A DNA stretch of 22,499 nt from Apostichopus parvimensis (GCA_000934455.1 KN882357.1:226921-249419); one strand, 5' to 3'. Shown: positions 9,566 to 18,558, counted from the first letter of the stretch. Notes: generated by a model from the sequence alone, not told the origin. Program-made: numbers and translations.

Positions 9566-10457
9566 TAAAAAGATAGGGAGGGGGCGTGGTCTAAAATACC
9601 TTAAGTGCAGGATACAGTGGCTGTTCCATACGAATAGTTCATGTCTTCTCAATCAATAGGAATTGTCCAATCAAAACGCTTAAGGAATAATTAGTTAACG
9701 GAAGAGCTGTAAATGTTGCAGATTATAATTATGGGGATTTTTAATTTGATTATATTTTTGTGATACACCGTTATTGATGAAAGAATTATCCCTAGCGATC
9801 AAAATGGTATCAGCCATGCTATAACTGAAACATCACCTTTGACGATGTTGTTAAGAGGGATTTGTCTAAGCTGATATACAGATACGACTTTTCAGAATAA
9901 CAGACAACACATAGTCATATAGTATATTGCTAAAGGTATTCTGTTGCATTCGCTACGGACTAAGACGTGTTTGGTTACATGTATGAAAGAGCTACAGAAT
10001 GCATAGCTTTAAGAGATTTCAAACTAGTCTTGGTGATTTTCTAACTTTAAGATATTGACATCAAATATATATTTTTTGTTATTAGATGTGTACTGTTACA
10101 GATCAGTGAGGTATGGGATATTAGTATGTAATACAGGTCACGGTAGGACAGAGCGTTAATGTAGGATACGGTATGTTCAATTCGCCCGACATTCTTAAAA
10201 TGGGCGCAATCTTAGATGTTGTCAAGTGTCTACTTCCTGTCAGACTCACAGTATACTTTATAAACCCTCGTGATGATATTACAAAGTTTTCATCACCATT
10301 TTATCATCCTAAGCTTTTTTTTGCTCAAATTTTTGTTGGTGCTAGAATACTACTTTCCACATTTTAATATAAACTGTCCCTACTCCTCTCTTTCAACGCC
10401 CTTTCATCTGATTTGTAAACATACATGTGTTCCTAAAGCAACCATATACGTTGTTGT
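9566..10457. other. Non-coding stretch before the gap, no gene seen
   Basis: AT-rich. One 9-base block (10102-10110, ATCAGTGAG) sits between TACTGTTACAG and GTATGG and would be a phase-0 micro-exon, but so short a match is expected by chance. Open frames running into the gap are artefacts of the Ns. Confidence 0.5.
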
Positions 10458-10957
10458 NNNNNNNNNNNNNNNNNNNNNNNNNNNNNNNNNNNNNNNNNNN
10501 NNNNNNNNNNNNNNNNNNNNNNNNNNNNNNNNNNNNNNNNNNNNNNNNNNNNNNNNNNNNNNNNNNNNNNNNNNNNNNNNNNNNNNNNNNNNNNNNNNNN
10601 NNNNNNNNNNNNNNNNNNNNNNNNNNNNNNNNNNNNNNNNNNNNNNNNNNNNNNNNNNNNNNNNNNNNNNNNNNNNNNNNNNNNNNNNNNNNNNNNNNNN
10701 NNNNNNNNNNNNNNNNNNNNNNNNNNNNNNNNNNNNNNNNNNNNNNNNNNNNNNNNNNNNNNNNNNNNNNNNNNNNNNNNNNNNNNNNNNNNNNNNNNNN
10801 NNNNNNNNNNNNNNNNNNNNNNNNNNNNNNNNNNNNNNNNNNNNNNNNNNNNNNNNNNNNNNNNNNNNNNNNNNNNNNNNNNNNNNNNNNNNNNNNNNNN
10901 NNNNNNNNNNNNNNNNNNNNNNNNNNNNNNNNNNNNNNNNNNNNNNNNNNNNNNNNN
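10458..10957. other. Assembly gap, exactly 500 N
   Basis: A run of 500 N. The round number points to a scaffold gap of fixed placeholder length, so real distance and content are unknown. Coding or repeat features may be missing here. Confidence 0.97.
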
Positions 10958-11239
10958 ATTGTCTTGTGAATCAATGAATATTATCAATTTTAAAATAGAG
11001 AATATTCAGACAGATAAAAACATATAACGCAAAATGATACTATCGTGCTTACAGTGTCTCTCTTCCACACCGTCTCAGTCAAAAATGTTTGATTGCTGAA
11101 AATATCGATGAAAACTGTTCATATATAGAATCTTAACGTTGTGATGTCACTGTACGCAGTGATACAAACAGTTAGTAAATGTTACTCGATTCTAATAGTT
11201 TCAGTTGTAATGGTATTTGAGGGATCCCCATTGATTATA

Positions 11240-11760
11240 ATTTAATATTTATTTAGATTAATGTATATATACGTGACTGAGATAAATATGTTGGTCCAAG
11301 CAGGCGTATATATGAAACGGCAGCTCTTGTATAAACTTGAAACAAAAAAACAAGTGTGTTTTTCTTAGGTAGATTTCATCAATTAGATGTACTTTAACAT
11401 GCAAGGTAAATTAAAGTAGAGGTGACTATACATTAAAGGTCAACTTAAAGGTGTTCAATTTAAGATTTTTATTTAACTTTCAAGAAACGTTTTGTTTAAC
11501 TACCCTCTGTATGTACAGTACTATGAATAAGCAGCAGCATTATGATACAAAAAATGGCAACGGTGAATCTGAACTAATAATGGATTGAAATATTTGCATT
11601 ATTTCTTTCGTCTTTTGAATAACTATACAAATGTGTATAACGTAGGGTCTTGAAGGAGCCTGGGCCAGATAGGGGGAGGGGTGGGGTGTTCAAAGTAACT
11701 GGTAATGTAGTTGATTTTTATACAATTACCACCCGGCAAATTAATAATTATATTCAAGCG
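11240..11760 (+). repeat. Segmental repeat copy III (3' part only)
   Basis: TACGTGACTGAGATAA followed by TTGGTCCAAGCAGGC (11270-11305) matches ACGTGACTGACATAAGTG and GGGTCCAATCAGGC of copy I (4754-4789). TCTTGAAGGAGCC and GGGGAGGGGTGGGG (11648-11688) match TTTTGAAGGAGTC and GGGGTGGGGG of copy I (5181-5211). The blocks keep order and orientation. The 5' two thirds of the repeat are not seen, though the gap lies only 300 bases upstream and could hide them. Confidence 0.6.
11261..11368 (+). CDS. Short frame conserved with repeat copy I, unknown product
   Basis: ATG at 11261 opens a 35-codon frame to TAG at 11366-11368. It contains VTEINMLVQAG, then MKR and a lysine-rich tail (KLETKKQ). It aligns in the same frame to VTDISVWVQSG...MKG at 4756-4803 of copy I, and the only length change in the aligned core is one whole codon. 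Conservation of frame between two old copies hints at past coding. The start is simply the first ATG; the homologous frame also extends several codons upstream. Confidence 0.2.
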   Translation: MYIYVTEINMLVQAGVYMKRQLLYKLETKKQVCFS

Positions 11761-12928
11761 CTGAAAATAACATAATACAACACCCAGGACTTGTATCCCC
11801 ACATGCAGGTTCCTATTGTTTTTAGTACTCTTTCCATCAGAACCATTCAATATGTCTGTATCTTATAGTATAAGAAACACTCTGGTGTAGTTGAGTTCAA
11901 TTATTCCTTATCCCGAGCCGAGTCCGAGACTACTTGGTCTGAGTATATGGTACTCTCGAGTCCAAACAGCGTTCTATAGAATATATGAGCAACCCAAACC
12001 AAGTCCAGCTAATACATACATTCATAAAGACGCATCAATGAAGAGCTCACGCGGTTTCTGCCAATACTAGTCTAATAGACACACAGGGCGTATCGGTTAC
12101 ACAAACCCACTCTAAACATTCCTTAATGTACAGACCGTCGCTTCCTGGTATAAATGTTCCTTGCCTAATGTTTAACAGAGAGAGTCAACTATTGGAAAAC
12201 TGATTATGTGCGCATGTACAAACTTACAATTGAACATACATAGACAGGGTAAATTTAGAAATGAAAAAAACAAGTTTGTGCAAGGTTTATTATATTTAGT
12301 GAAATGTTTAAATTGTTAACATATCTATTTAATTATCCAATGTTGTCTCTTATTGTATATTTTGACCGGACAACTACATTTCCAAAACTTTGATGGATAT
12401 CTTTTACACTACTAACAATACGATAGAAACATACCGTCTCAGACGAAGGGGGGGGGGGGTGTAACCAATGTGCTGCTTTGTGGACTAAACAAGATTTTGC
12501 TTTTTCTGACAACGATGTTCTGGGGTCTATCTTTAAATACTGCCCTCTTTTCCCTTCTCGTCATCTTCTCTGTCGTCCATTGTATCCATGTGATCATCTC
12601 AGTTAGAAGTTGGTCATTACGACGTCACTCAGTGTTTGTTTACGTCACTCAGTGTTTGATGACGGGTTTAAAACTAACTATGTCTTCCCTATAAAGCTGA
12701 TGTTTATATTAATGTTATTAAGTCCGTGCATCTTACATTGACGAGTCTGTCCCCTATATTGACTTGAGTGTGTTCAATGTAGATGTGCGTTTACCTGCCA
12801 GGAATACTTTACTGCGATATTTGTGAAGATATATCATTCTAACTTAAATATTTTTTGCTTCATCATATTACATTTTCCTGAAATTCAATTTCAAAATCTC
12901 ATGAAAATAATATTTCTCTTCCTTTCAG
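11761..12928. other. Non-coding stretch (possible intron), few signals
   Basis: Apart from the duplicated ACGTCA motif at 12622-12658 and a 10-base G run near 12448, I see nothing. A 74-codon plus frame at 12470-12694 is hydrophobic but spans that tandem duplication and matches no family. If the 12929 exon is real, this is probably intron. Confidence 0.5.
12622..12658 (+). repeat. 20-bp tandem duplication carrying ACGTCA half-sites
   Basis: ACGTCACTCAGTGTTTG occurs at 12622-12638 and again at 12642-12658. Each copy holds an ACGTCA CRE half-site and a CACT-C-AGTG mini-palindrome, and a third half-site in inverse orientation (TGACG) follows at 12659. The result is three half-sites within about 45 bases. 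Confidence 0.8.
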
Positions 12929-12964
12929 GCCTGTGACAGACGGGGCAATCTACCAGGAGAAGAG
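12929..12964 (+). CDS. Micro-exon A, 36 bp, phase 0, unknown gene
   Basis: Acceptor TTCTCTTCCTTTCAG ends at 12928 and donor GAG|GTAAGAG starts at 12965; both are close to metazoan consensus. The 36 bases are 58 percent GC in DNA that is otherwise about one third GC. Phase 0 reads ACDRRGNLPGEE. One other phase has an in-frame TGA, and the last would hit a stop in exon B. The length is a multiple of three, so skipping it would not shift the frame. The next exon in line is 13825-13854. No domain can be named from 12 residues, but the mix of charged, Gly and Pro residues suits a flexible linker or cytoplasmic tail. Splicing is inferred, not shown. Confidence 0.5.
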
Positions 12965-13824
12965 GTAAGAGAGACATAGATTCATGTTACTGTTAATTTG
13001 TAACGGTAATTTAGTAACAGGCAAGAAAGTGTTAATTACCGTGGAACAAAAAAATAAGACATAAGAGTATTATACATTTTTCTTATCTGGAAGGAAAGAT
13101 TTATAATTGTCGTGTATCGAACAGGTAATTTAGATATGCCAGTTACAAGTTTATATCCTTTAATGATGATATCACTGATCTCAATGTCAAGTTTAGATGC
13201 GGCCTAAATAATCTTCCTTCCGCAATACGGATAAAAAAATGATAAACAAAGAAACGGATATACTATTAAATACTACAAGGTTTAGTCCGGTGTTATGGTT
13301 TGTTACAAGCCTCACACGATATTTGAATATAACTTTTCAACTGACAATCCCCCTTCCACCACCGCCCCTCCCCCCGCCGACATATGCTTAATGATTATTT
13401 TATTTCACTCTGAAGATGTGCATATCATAATTTGTTACCAATTCAAAAATCACAGTTTATTGACTATGAAAAGAACTAAAAAAAAAACACTTTTTAAATG
13501 TCACTTTCATTGTTACATAAAATACAGTGTTACCATAATATAACAATTTTCTCTACACTCATCTCCCATACATCTCTACTCCAGTATTCTTTGATATAAT
13601 AACATCATTAGAATCATTCTCTGGGGTCGGGGAGGGGTTGGGGATGGTTTAGGAGGGTATCCATTGGGTTATAGCATCATGAATCATTTGTGAAGCGAGA
13701 GCATACACTGTGTCATAAAATCACTAACTCGGAGCGAACTGTTGTCATATGACATATAAGGAAACCGGAAAAAAGTTGATATGTTAGTTATTGCGTGATG
13801 ACGTCATACTGTAATCCCTTACAG
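12965..13824 (+). other. Probable intron between micro-exons A and B
   Basis: AT-rich sequence bounded by GTAAGAG and CCCTTACAG. It contains a C-rich patch (13350-13378), a G-rich patch (13623-13645) and one TGACGTCA. No further exon-like block is seen inside. The 82-codon frame at 13295-13543 is low-complexity and not supported. Confidence 0.4.
13799..13806. promoter_or_regulatory. TGACGTCA palindrome (CRE-type) 3
   Basis: Perfect TGACGTCA only 18 bases upstream of exon B (13825), within its putative acceptor region, in the context GTGATGACGTCATACTG. The position inside an intron makes a promoter role uncertain. Confidence 0.35.
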
Positions 13825-13854
13825 AGTGGATTAAATGGAGGAGGGGTGCATCAA
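13825..13854 (+). CDS. Micro-exon B, 30 bp, phase 0, unknown gene
   Basis: Acceptor GTAATCCCTTACAG ends at 13824 and donor CAA|GTAAGT begins at 13855, a full match to GTAAGT. Phase 0 reads SGLNGGGVHQ. The frame starting one base later contains TAA, so phase 0 agrees with exon A without any adjustment. GC is 47 percent, above the surroundings. Glycine-rich content suggests a flexible segment. Like exon A it is symmetric (a multiple of three), so it could be included or skipped freely. The downstream acceptors at 14907, 15248 and 15774 all continue in phase 0. Confidence 0.5.
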
Positions 13855-14907
13855 GTAAGTTCCAGTTCAGGTCTGTTTATATAAAAGACATGAACACAAC
13901 GGTGTAGGTAGCTAACGACACTATAGTGATTTGGATGAAGCTGCGTGCATGAGAGTTGACTCTCTTCCAACATAAACTTGAAAAAAAAATACATTTATTG
14001 AGCAATATACTTCCCAAATGTGTTTCAGTTCAAAGCCTCAAGTAATATTTCGAGATGATTTTCGCTGGTTCTTATCTCAATAATTTGATTATTTATTAAC
14101 ACAACCTTTTACAGTTAATTTGTTTGTGGGTTTTAGTCTGTTTACTGTCTATTGTACCAAACCTTTCTAATGTTAGTCAACATGAGCTAGCAATGAATGA
14201 CAATTATACATATTTTTTCCTCTAGTATGAAATTTTATTTTGGAAAATAAATGAAAACATTGATCATTAACATGTCGTTGCCTAAACATATTTACAAACA
14301 GGTGATACATATAACACCAACTAAGGAGGTTCCATTGTGCTTTTTAATTCAATTTGTTACATTATATGTCTGACTTATCCAGCTAACAAATAGTGTTCTT
14401 ATGGGCGTTTAGTATAATGTTAACGTTTGTTCAGAATGAACATAGGAGCTGATTTCAAGGCACGTTTTACCTTTCTTCTTATTTTCAAATACGGCGTACA
14501 CGTGCAGCTAAGGTGGATTAATGCTTCATAAAGTATTTTATATACGAAATTGTACTAAGGGAATTGAGTGTGTAATCAGCTCATAAACAAGACGGAACAT
14601 TTCCCTGCATCGCACCATAGGTGATAGTACATTGGGTGGCATTGATTGAGTCATCGTGATATAAAGGGGAAATCCCATGGATAGGGTCATTTGATGGTTA
14701 CCAGCAGGGAAGAGGATGGGGTGTGGAGATAAGGGAACTGATTCTTGTACAGTAATCATGTTCTACACAGAAATCACTTTTATAGATTGGGAGAGAATGA
14801 TATCCTTGTGTTATAAGTCAATATTTGTTAAAATATAATTTTCATTTTTGTTACTAATATACTTATTTTCAATATTTCAAGCAAACAGTCGAACTTTTTT
14901 TTTATAG
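13855..14907 (+). other. Probable intron after micro-exon B
   Basis: AT-rich, with G-rich ATGGGGTGTGG near 14716. A pyrimidine-rich AG at 14028 precedes TTCAAAGCCTCAA and GTAATA, a 13-base block of wrong length for the phase pattern. The 73-codon minus frame at 14538-14759 has no recognisable family. Confidence 0.35.
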
Positions 14908-15061
14908 AATCCAACCTTCACAAATCAGTCTTTCAAGCATGGAATCAAAACGACCACAGCATTAGTGACCTTGTTTTCATGGATTTAGCGTACTAAAATA
15001 TTCGCAGGACGTACTCGTTAGAAATCCCTAAAATAATAACTGAAATAATAATAATAATAAA
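14908..15061 (+). CDS. Candidate alternative terminal exon C1 with poly(A) signal
   Basis: A strong acceptor (GAACTTTTTTTTTATAG) ends at 14907. Phase 0 is open for 26 codons to TAG at 14986-14988, starting NPTFTNQSFKHG and ending in a mainly hydrophobic stretch. AATAAA lies at 15056-15061, about 70 bases past the stop, a normal spacing for a short 3' end. It joins exon B in phase 0. If used, it would give a tail different from those of exons C2 and D. It overlaps no repeat except an AAT-rich run just before the poly(A) signal, which makes the AATAAA less specific. The product is unknown. The end coordinate includes the AATAAA. Confidence 0.3.
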
Positions 15062-15248
15062 GAGGACAAAACTTGTCAAGACATTTGAAAACATGCACAG
15101 TTTAATGTAACATGAATCGATGTATCTAAAATAACACTTTTAATATGGATGCATATGATGATTTACAACATTTAACTATACTGCATTGTCTTCGTTACTG
15201 TGTTATCTTATACATATGTATTCCTATATTTTTCCTCTTGTTTGAGAG

Positions 15249-15317
15249 TTCGATGAGAGGAGTTACCAGTTGAGCTTGTCGAACTTCAACCAGGCAAGGC
15301 GCAAGTAACTGTAAGTC
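15249..15317 (+). CDS. Candidate exon C2, terminal or internal, unknown gene
   Basis: After TTTTTCCTCTTGTTTGAGAG (15229-15248) phase 0 reads FDERSYQLSLSNFNQ, then ARRK and TAA at 15315-15317 (20th codon positions 15306-15308 to 15315). GC is 47 percent over 15249-15293. Two readings are possible. It may be a terminal exon ending at TAA. It may also be a 45-bp internal micro-exon ending at CAG (15293) with a GC-AG donor (CAG|GCAAGG), which would splice in phase 0 to exon D. The acceptor AG is preceded by G rather than a pyrimidine, so it is weaker than those of exons A, B and D; an AG two bases upstream gives a stop. No AATAAA lies close downstream, which favours the internal reading. Confidence 0.3.
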
Positions 15318-15774
15318 AATACAGCTGAATACTCTCTACCTTAGTATTGAAAATTGTACTTGCTTACAATGATTGTGTCTGTTACTTTTAATTGTAAAAT
15401 CTTAATATATTAAAATGAATCTCCACCATTAACTATATTTTGTATTCCTATATCTGTGATTATCTAATTTTATCTGGTCACTAATATCATTTACTTCAAC
15501 TATAATTGGTTTTATTATATTTTTCATTAACAAATGGAAATGAGCAATAAGTTTCTTTCATTAATAGAAACATCGTTGGCTTGTTTCCCGTGTGGCGGTG
15601 TTTTGTTGGTGGGTTAAATTACTTGTTGGCTCAAGGTACTGCTGGAGCTTTTTTCCGGGGGGAGGGTTGCTTAGGTATCACTTCCCCATTATTCTACTGA
15701 TAAGTATGTTGTTCGACCCATTTATTATGATAACAATATAACCTAATATATCTCATTTTATCTCTATCTTACAG

Positions 15775-15888
15775 CTCAAAAAAAGATTCATGTTAATCTG
15801 GCGTCGCCAATCATCAGCAAGACTGTGACGACATTCACTCAATCTTCAAAACGATGGCAGTAATTTCAGTGAGAAAGGATTTAATAAA
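15775..15888 (+). CDS. Candidate terminal exon D with poly(A) signal
   Basis: Acceptor TTATCTCTATCTTACAG ends at 15774 and is the strongest in the window. Phase 0 reads LKKRFMLIWRRQSSARL and stops at TGA 15826-15828. AATAAA follows at 15883-15888, 55 bases after the stop, with a GGTTGTT stretch downstream. It joins exon B or the 45-bp form of exon C2 without a phase change. The predicted tail is strongly basic with an aromatic core. The coding part is short and the family is unknown, but acceptor, frame and poly(A) signal agree. The end coordinate includes the AATAAA; coding ends at 15828. Confidence 0.42.
15883..15888 (+). terminator. Poly(A) signal AATAAA for exon D
   Basis: Perfect AATAAA in TTTAATAAAGATT, 55 bases after the TGA of exon D, followed by a GT-rich stretch (TAGGTTGTTAACTGTT). 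Its distance from the stop fits a short 3' UTR. AATAAA is common in AT-rich DNA, so the call rests on its position. Confidence 0.4.
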
Positions 15889-15984
15889 GATTTAGGTTGT
15901 TAACTGTTAATATCTCCCAAATGCTTCAAACAGCGCCAGGTAGAGCTCCAGTATAATACACATGCAACTAGTCTAGTATGATTG

Positions 15985-15992
15985 TGACGTCA
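15985..15992. promoter_or_regulatory. TGACGTCA palindrome (CRE-type) 4
   Basis: Perfect site in ATTGTGACGTCATCAAATGC, about 100 bases past the exon D poly(A) signal. Confidence 0.35.
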
Positions 15993-16298
15993 TCAAATGC
16001 CTATATTCTCAAGACAATGTAAATGTGACTTGATGCACATTGTAACTTTTACATTAATCGTGAGTGGATCTTGTAGAGATATTAAGTTGTAAAATAATAT
16101 TAATAAATACATATCCAAGAAATAAGTAAAATTTGAAAGATTACTGTTCAATTTACATTTTGTTTAAAGGATTACTTTATTCGGACTTTAAGTCTTTAAT
16201 GTTAAAGTACAAAAACAGGAGTGTTATTAATGTTTCTTCAGCTTTTCTGGTTTGATAAGATAAATGTCTGGAATACTCCTTTAATGCTAACTTGATGA

Positions 16299-16306
16299 TG
16301 ACGTCA
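16299..16306. promoter_or_regulatory. TGACGTCA palindrome (CRE-type) 5
   Basis: Perfect site in TTGATGATGACGTCAGCCCC. It shares GATGACGTCA with the sites at 2385, 2792 and 13799. Confidence 0.35.
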
Positions 16307-16947
16307 GCCCCTTACTACAGGCCTAAATAATCATGTTAATAATGTGATTTATACATTTGAATAACTCAACAAAATCGAGTTTTGTAATTTCGTTCTTACA
16401 CCAAAGCATAGTTAGATGATTTCAACAAAATTTATCCGTGTAGAATTTGTACTTCAATGTTAACATGTTATTTGAGGACATAAAAGTCTCTCATCCCATT
16501 GAGTTTTGTGTTGTATTTGATGAACTGACATAACTGTCTCCGTATTATATTATATAGTCCAGTTACCTTTACTGATGAACTCAGCTGTTTAAAGTAACAT
16601 GTCTCAACAGTAAACAAAATGTTATAGTGAAAGCAGTCTAAGGTGAAAGCCAGTGGTCTACGACATAACAACATTAATATTGTGCTTAAAGTCATCCTTT
16701 AATATACTACATGCTCAACTACTTAGTTTTGTGCGCTAAAATGTACAAATGTAGTTTGTTAGGTTTTGTAAGTCACATTGATGTCGTTTGGGGGACTAGA
16801 GGGGTGGGTGATGGGGACATAACTGTTATCCTGTGACCATTCCTTAATCTGATGTATATCTAACGTTTATAATGAGTTATCTGTACACTATCTATCTCTC
16901 ATCAAGAGACAGCGACATCACCTTTGCCACCAACTGAAATAGTCTGG

Positions 16948-16955
16948 TGACGTCA
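16948..16955. promoter_or_regulatory. TGACGTCA palindrome (CRE-type) 6
   Basis: Perfect ten-base palindrome GTGACGTCAC within CTGGTGACGTCACTGATTAC. Its GTCACTGAT tail matches the site at 2792. Confidence 0.35.
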
Positions 16956-17560
16956 CTGATTACCAAGTTGAAGAAACAATCAACAAATTTACTATTTGTG
17001 TCTCTTGAATTTAACTCGATAACATTTAAAACAAAACGATAACAGAGAAGTACATCTTAGAAAGAATGATTAATTATAATAAACTCGTCCACTAATAATT
17101 AAGATATATTACCCACCTAGTATTAGGCGGATATAACCACAGGTAGCATACATAATTTATGTTTTCTTTGGAGAAGGGGATGGGGTGTCTAGTGGATTCC
17201 TTCTCCATCCTATCAAGAGATTGGGTTAACTTTGTAAACTGTAAATAACTCCAAATACTACAAAGAACTCCAAACAAAGATTCGATACCTTATATGATCA
17301 TATAGGCTACTTATTATTTTATTGTAAAGTGTACAACAAGTCATTTCTTACGTTTTCTTACCCACATTACTGTCCACATATACTTTCTTTTCTAACTCTA
17401 AATTCATTTGCTCTTCAAGCCAAATCCAAACTTACTAAGAGCCAATTAAACTACTAATGGCGTCATCCATCAACCACTACGTCATCAGTAAAGGAGACTA
17501 TATTTTCTTAGATGTCAACTATTGAGATGGGGAAGAGAGAGAGCGCAATCCCTATATTAC

Positions 17561-18010
17561 TATTTGTGTATGTGGAGGGGCGTGGATGGGGCGGAGGGGG
17601 GTGTTGGGAGGGGTTGGGGTGTTGGAGGGGTTAGATGACGTACCCACCGCATTGGTGACCAAGTATATGTTATAGTAGTTAGTTGCATCACCAAAAGAAC
17701 GCTAATTTGTAGAATTGGAATTAAACAGTAATGTGCAGTATTTTTATATAATTTTATTTTTTGACCATTTTGTAACAAAGTGTTCGTTACATGCGTAAGT
17801 GAAGAGAAAGATTTGTTCCACCTTCTCGTGTGTCCCTGGTCAGGTATTGCTGGTGACCTGCTCTCAGCCCACATGCACTTCTCGGTGCAGGGTATAACAT
17901 CCTTCATTGGTCCAATTGTGTGTAATGATATGATTCATCCCAACTCCAGACCCCTACTACTCCTCCTCACTCCCCCCCCCCCCCCATCCTCCCCACATAC
18001 CCGACAAATA
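17561..18010. mobile_element. Foldback MITE-like element with long inverted arms
   Basis: The left end TATTTGTGTATGTGGAGGGG matches the inverse of the right end, which reads on the minus strand TATTTGTCGGGTATGTGGGG. Further in, GCATTGGTGACC plus ATATGTTATA (from 17649) matches the inverse of 17891-17919 (GGTATAACAT, CATTGGTCCAATTGT). These inner blocks lie 88 and 91 bases from their ends, so the arms are collinear. ATTAC flanks the element on the left (17556-17560) and again one base past the right end (18012-18016), a possible 5-bp target duplication. The G-rich left arm (17575-17632) and C-rich right arm (17952-17995) would pair. Overlapping frames of 115 codons (minus) and 81 codons (plus) are read from the arms and are not called. 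Confidence 0.6.
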
Positions 18011-18543
18011 CATTACTACTCATAACATTCAATTAAATGCCTAATTCTGTTAATATTTCTAAACTTGTTTTTTTACGCCGACATGCTTAGAATGGTTTTG
18101 TTAAAATATGTACATACTGTATCCACGTACACTCGGTAACTAGGAGTGCGTGATTAAACTTTTATGTGGTTTCTTCGTTCTTCCTTTATTTAAGCTGTGA
18201 CGTATCGGTTACGTAATGTTTTAAATCTAACAAAGTGTAGAGCCACATTAATTGTGTCAATTTTAAGACTAAACGACATTCATTGATTATTTACAATACC
18301 ATTGTGTTATTAAAATATATATACAAGAACTTAGAGGTGATATTATAAATATCTGTTATATGTTTGTTCTAAGTCAGCATTTCTTCATTTATTTCTGTTC
18401 CTATGTATTATAGTTCTTAACACTATAATACAAACATACAAACGTTTCTATTTAGAGTCAACGCTAACTCTTCGTAAGTAACAGTCAAGTAAAAGATGCT
18501 TTGATCATGCGCAATTAGTTCAATCTCTCCAGTTATGATGATA

Positions 18544-18551
18544 TGACGTCA
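18544..18551. promoter_or_regulatory. TGACGTCA palindrome (CRE-type) 7
   Basis: Perfect site in GATATGACGTCAATAAAATATG, ending 8 bases before the ATG of the small frame at 18559. Confidence 0.3.
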
Positions 18552-18558
18552 ATAAAAT

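Larger units (their letters stand above)
15900..17560. other. Non-coding downstream stretch with CRE sites and G-rich patches
   Basis: No gene is seen. It contains three TGACGTCA palindromes (15985, 16299, 16948), G-rich patches at 16790-16816 and 17170-17187, and a GGAGAAGG (17170-17177) / CCTTCTCC (17199-17206) hairpin. Minus frames at 16468-16695 and 17092-17277 are AT-driven and unrecognised. Confidence 0.5.

Noticed and set aside
10102..10110. 9-base block ATCAGTGAG between TTACAG and GTATGG
   Set aside because: It fits phase 0 of the micro-exon model but is too short to distinguish from chance.
10270..10987. Open frames of 180-235 codons on both strands
   Set aside because: They consist almost wholly of Ns of the assembly gap.
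12470..12694. 74-codon hydrophobic plus frame
   Set aside because: Spans the 20-bp tandem duplication, no family recognised, and a T-rich bias explains the hydrophobicity.
17871..17894. 24-base block between CTGCTCTCAG and GTATAAC
   Set aside because: It is inside the foldback element and the donor is weak.
17560..18025. 115-codon minus and 81-codon plus frames with proline-rich ends
   Set aside because: The proline runs come from G/C-rich arms of the foldback element.
18456..18473. 18-base block between CTATTTAG and GTAAGTAA
   Set aside because: Phase 0 contains TAA, and it lies beyond the putative gene end.
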